DNA of 64,000 nt from Centroberyx gerrardi (taxonomy: Eukaryota; Chordata; Actinopteri; Beryciformes; Berycidae). The notes under the pieces were generated by a model, which saw only the letters and a list, made by a program, of their open reading frames with translations, had not been told where the DNA came from and searched no databases. Shown one piece after another: positions 62,541 to 64,000 of this stretch. The DNA lies in NCBI RefSeq assembly GCF_048128805.1, contig NC_136010.1, positions 23,592,480 to 23,656,479 of the forward strand, in the 5' to 3' direction. Each line of letters opens with the position of its first letter. Positions within the stretch are counted from its first letter, which is position 1. Made by a program: the position numbers and the translations under genes.

Positions 62541-63577
62541 GCCCGGATCTACTAAACGTTTGCGCCAGTGCAAATCGCATTTGCCAGTGCAAATCTGCAC
62601 AGCGCATTTTGCGCCTGAAATCATGGGTTGATCTGATATTTTTTGCGGTTTGATATAATTGTATATGCATTTGTGGGTGTTCCAAGGATGAAGCGCAAAA
62701 TTAAGGGAGGGTTTTTATGGAAATTGGCAGAGGACGTGATTTATCAAGAGGCGGTGGCCGTTAACACCTGCTGATTGCGCACGGAATTTAAGACCTAGGA
62801 AAAGCATGTCATCTACACATCATAACATGTAGACATTAGATCGCATCCCTATTATAATTACAATCAGGTTTAAACGGGTATGCTGATTTAAAAATACACC
62901 ATTTACGCGTCATTGGCAGAGTAGCAGAATGCGCACTCAATATGCAGAGTATTACCTAAATATACAAAAAGGAAAACGCATGCTCGCACTCTTGTCTGGA
63001 TTTGCTGACACTTATTATGAGCCAATATCTGAGCGGCATAGCCTTGATGTAAACAATGCAGCTAAAACATGTGTGCGTAATAACCTCTCCGTGGATTAGT
63101 GTGTGTGCGGCTTCATACCTTCACCAGGTCTCCATCCCTCCCACACTGGCACCTGCGTCTCAGTCAGGCTGCTGCTGCTCCTCATATCATACCAGCGCTT
63201 TTAGCTCCGCTAAATCGCGCTTGTGGTGCCCAGCTGCATTCACTTTATTTGTCATATCGTTCCAGAGTGACTTTTTACGCGCGGGTAAAACATCACTTTT
63301 TTGCAGCTCTTTGTGGTTTTCTCTGCCACCAACACTTCCAGCTCCACTGGAGAGAAATTTGCGATTCTTTTGTCCATCATTACGTTGCCGCAAATTGTGC
63401 TATTGTGCGCATTGTTTGGCCCTTATATTTGCGCATTCGCAATTATAACTAATTATCTGCGCCTCCGCTCATTTGCGTGCGCTACTTTAAATAAATAAAT
63501 GCGCTGGCGGTACAAATTTCACCCGCAATTGCTTTTGTGCTGCGCCTGGAATTACGACATGTTAGTAGATCCGGGCC
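62541..63577 (-). mobile_element. Nested DNA element with GCCCGGATCTACTAA ends and a decayed Myb/SANT-like ORF
   Basis: Left end GCCCGGATCTACTAA at 62541; right end TTAGTAGATCCGGGC to 63576. CTTG flanks both sides (62537-62540, 63578-63581). The interior is GC-rich with many TGCGC motifs. It sits within the GACTTGAGAC repeats of the hAT-like element, so it inserted later. An accessory Myb/SANT-like frame suggests PIF/Harbinger affinity; the CTTG duplication is not the canonical TWA, so this is tentative. Confidence 0.6.
63187..63380 (-). pseudogene. Decayed Myb/SANT-like DNA-binding ORF of a DNA transposon
   Basis: One minus-strand frame starts MMDKRIANFSPVELEVLVAE, the opening of a Myb/SANT trihelix domain. 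A different frame then gives KKSLWNDMTNKVNAAGHHKR, the continuation expected in the family, and stops soon after. The two halves are in different frames, so the ORF is broken. Such proteins accompany Harbinger transposases; no transposase remains here. Confidence 0.55.
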
Positions 63578-64000
63578 CTTGAAAGTGATGAGATTTGTTC
63601 CAGCAGACGACTGAATTTAAATTCTGTTTTCTGAATTTGTATGGAATGATTGAATTTATTGAAGTTGAAACTGATTATAGAAATCAAACTCATGATGCTC
63701 TTACCAAGTTTTTATCCTATTAAAACCATATTGCATTGAAAAGTCCTATATTACTTTTCTTTAAGATATTAAATTGATAACTGGACTCTTGATTTGTTCT
63801 GACTTGACTTGCTGTTCTACATTTAGACTTGAGACTTGACTTGAGACTTGACATAAATGACTTGGACTTGACTTGGGACTCGAGCAAAGTTGACTTGGTC
63901 ACACCTCTGGGCCTATTTCTATTGCGCACAATCTGAACTGCTAGACTCTCACAGTCAGTCACAGGTGGATAAGTCCGACAAGCAAGACGCAAACTGCAAG

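Larger units (their letters stand above)
62347..63910. mobile_element. hAT-like element with CCAGAGGTG ends, interrupted by a second element
   Basis: Ends CCAGAGGTGGGGACTCGAGT and (complement) CCAGAGGTGTGACCAAGTCA, with repeated GACTTGAGACTTGAC inside, typical of a widespread fish hAT-like family. Flanks share CTATTT in comparable positions, consistent with an imperfect 8-bp duplication. The outer element resumes after the insertion at about 63578. Confidence 0.7.

Noticed and set aside
63056-63452. Plus-strand ORFs of 117-130 residues
   Set aside because: They lie opposite the decayed Myb/SANT-like frame inside the nested element; the minus-strand reading is the recognisable one.
1-64000. 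CRISPR arrays, operons, prokaryotic terminators, rRNA or functional tRNA genes
   Set aside because: The DNA is vertebrate. The tRNA-like sequences found have SINE tails and degenerate boxes, and the tandem arrays lack the spacer structure of CRISPR.

Overview
This is a teleost fish genomic window, probably from a percomorph-like genome. The evidence is vertebrate exon-intron genes with GT-AG introns, dense CA/TG microsatellites, fish-type SINEs and MITEs, and a fish-style tandem pair of fast troponin C genes. I identified the genes by reading the sequence and recalling families; no search was run.

Layout. (1) 790-26174, minus strand: the 5' two thirds of a FACIT collagen gene, best called col20a1. 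I placed 26 coding exons, all phase-consistent, giving 1173 codons: signal peptide, one FN3, a long charged linker, one vWA, six more FN3s and the start of the TSPN domain. The rest of TSPN and the collagen triple helix lie beyond the left edge. The spacer between the last FN3 and TSPN is only 32 residues, so there is no second vWA, which argues against col14a1. (2) 29647-35457, minus: complete nine-exon slc35c2, a Golgi-type nucleotide-sugar transporter relative. (3) 37124-37495, plus: taf13 (TFIID subunit) with an uninterrupted CDS, head-to-head with slc35c2; a 536-bp inverted-repeat MITE lies between them. (4) 38985-41819 and 44135-51529, minus: two tandem fast-skeletal troponin C genes, each with six coding exons and a first coding exon that is only the ATG. 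(5) 51.8-64 kb: gene-poor and repeat-rich. It holds a 0.87-kb minisatellite, an inverted-repeat element, a 3.67-kb element with 718-bp, nearly identical terminal inverted repeats carrying a broken CCDC106-like gene, and a hAT-like element interrupted by a second DNA element with a decayed Myb/SANT-like ORF.

In human, TNNC2, SLC35C2 and COL20A1 are all on 20q, so the block looks like conserved chromosome-level synteny. TAF13 (human chromosome 1, with introns) does not fit this, and its intronless CDS suggests a retrocopy. The genes do not form a functional pathway. Items of most interest are the long-TIR element with the CCDC106-like gene, the mosaic divergence of the two troponin C genes, and the taf13/slc35c2 shared promoter region.
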